This document shows, one piece after another, positions 51,490-51,878 of a DNA stretch of 51,878 nucleotides. The notes under the pieces are model-generated. The model did no database searches. It was not told where the DNA came from and was given only the letters and a program-made list of their open reading frames with translations. Each line of letters opens with the position of its first letter. Position 1 is the first letter of the stretch. Made by a program: the position numbers and the translations under genes. Origin of the DNA: an uncultured Erysipelotrichaceae bacterium (GTDB lineage Bacteria; Bacillota_I; Bacilli_A; Erysipelotrichales; Erysipelotrichaceae); contig CAMCSA010000013.1 in NCBI GenBank assembly GCA_945877405.1, forward strand, positions 1 through 51,878, written 5' to 3'.

Positions 51490-51787
51490 TTGAGAAATAT
51501 ACGTAAAATGTATGATAATAATGCTGTTTTAGTTCCAGGAAAACAGTTATGATTAAGTCGCACCAGAAGTGATCATAAGTGCTTTGAATCATATCGAGAG
51601 CATATATCTATTAATAACACGACAATGGGGCTGGTGCAAAGCCGGGAAACCGGCTACCCTGAAAAATGCAAACATACATATCTATTGTTCCAGATCAGTT
51701 TTCACCTTTCTGCTTAGTATATATGCATGTTTTTTTTATGGGATTATGGCAAGGATACAGGAATTTCGGAAGATGTTCCTTTTTTTT
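51490..51787 (+). promoter_or_regulatory. Long structured leader with terminator (riboswitch candidate)
   Basis: Promoter TTGAGA (51490-51495) and TATGATAAT (51511-51519). A leader of ~350 nt follows, with ACACGACAATGG (51617-51628), GCAAA and the GCCGG-GAAA-CCGGC hairpin (51641-51654) flanked by GGGG/CCC. An AGGAA/TTCCT terminator with T7 ends at 51787. A GGAGGT ribosome-binding site at 51869-51874 announces a gene beyond the window. CACGACAATGG and GCAAAGCC recall c-di-GMP-I riboswitches, but parts of the consensus are missing. Confidence 0.4.
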
Positions 51788-51878
51788 GGAATACAGCTCT
51801 TCGTATCAGTTTTTTCGTTTTTTGACCAGTTTTGTCTGATTTTGGAAAATAACGGTAATAACTAATATGGAGGTAATT
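51788..51878 (+). other. Leader end and ribosome-binding site of a gene past the window
   Basis: GGAGGT at 51869-51874 is positioned for a start codon at or after 51879. No other gene is seen in 51414-51878. Confidence 0.5.

Noticed and set aside
51569-51865. 98-aa ORF in the last leader
   Set aside because: It overlaps the hairpin core and the terminator; no RBS; composition looks non-coding.

Overview
The window looks like a chromosomal segment of a low-G+C, Gram-positive, anaerobic gut-type Firmicute. The evidence is housekeeping genes of Firmicute type (secA-prfB, ispD), many PTS genes with RpiR and PRD regulators, an oxygen-sensitive radical-SAM sulfatase-maturing enzyme, and AT-rich promoters with Gram-positive ribosome-binding sites. 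An Erysipelotrichales-like member is my best guess, but that is inference and I could not test it.

Layout. (1) 0.2-13.4 kb is accessory DNA: an NYN-type nuclease, two NUDIX hydrolases, a macrodomain protein, a PD-(D/E)XK-like nuclease fused to a DUF2075 helicase and followed by an overlapping acidic microprotein, a PLD-nuclease/helicase (DUF3427 type) in operon with MutT, a DUF4230 protein, a redoxin, an MqsR toxin with an MqsA-Panacea fused antitoxin, and a DEDDh exonuclease. It has the flavour of a defence and nucleotide-sanitation region. (2) 13.4-33.4 kb is a sulfated-glycan region: three RpiR regulators, three sulfatase-family proteins without signal peptides, three PTS permease genes, an anaerobic sulfatase-maturing enzyme, a PRD/EIIB/EIIA regulator, a ChbG-type deacetylase, an AEC carrier, and a LysR/ChrA pair inserted in the middle. 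The layout suggests that sulfated (amino)sugars enter by PTS and are desulfated and deacetylated in the cytosol. The third sulfatase has lost both its formylglycine cysteine and a metal-ligand aspartate. (3) 33.6-40.6 kb holds assorted metabolic genes (HD hydrolase, Ntn asparaginase, CutC, PfkB kinase, P1 peptidase, HAD phosphatase, flavin reductase). (4) 40.6-49.5 kb is core: a tRNA-Ile/tRNA-Ala pair without rRNA, a small-multidrug-export-type protein, ispD, a histidine phosphatase, secA-prfB-rlu, and a NudC-like NUDIX protein fused in frame to a GH13 amylase. (5) 49.5-51.9 kb is rich in regulatory RNA: a candidate structured non-coding RNA, a candidate guanidine-IV (mepA) riboswitch before a MATE efflux gene, and a long structured leader for a gene just beyond the window.

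Regulatory patterns read directly from the sequence: a TTGAAATAA(A)ATTTT box on three promoters of the sulfatase/PTS region, a pair of TGTAC-N6-GTACA operators at the first sulfatase, and four genes whose -10 box ends 6-7 nt before ATG without a Shine-Dalgarno, suggesting leaderless mRNAs.
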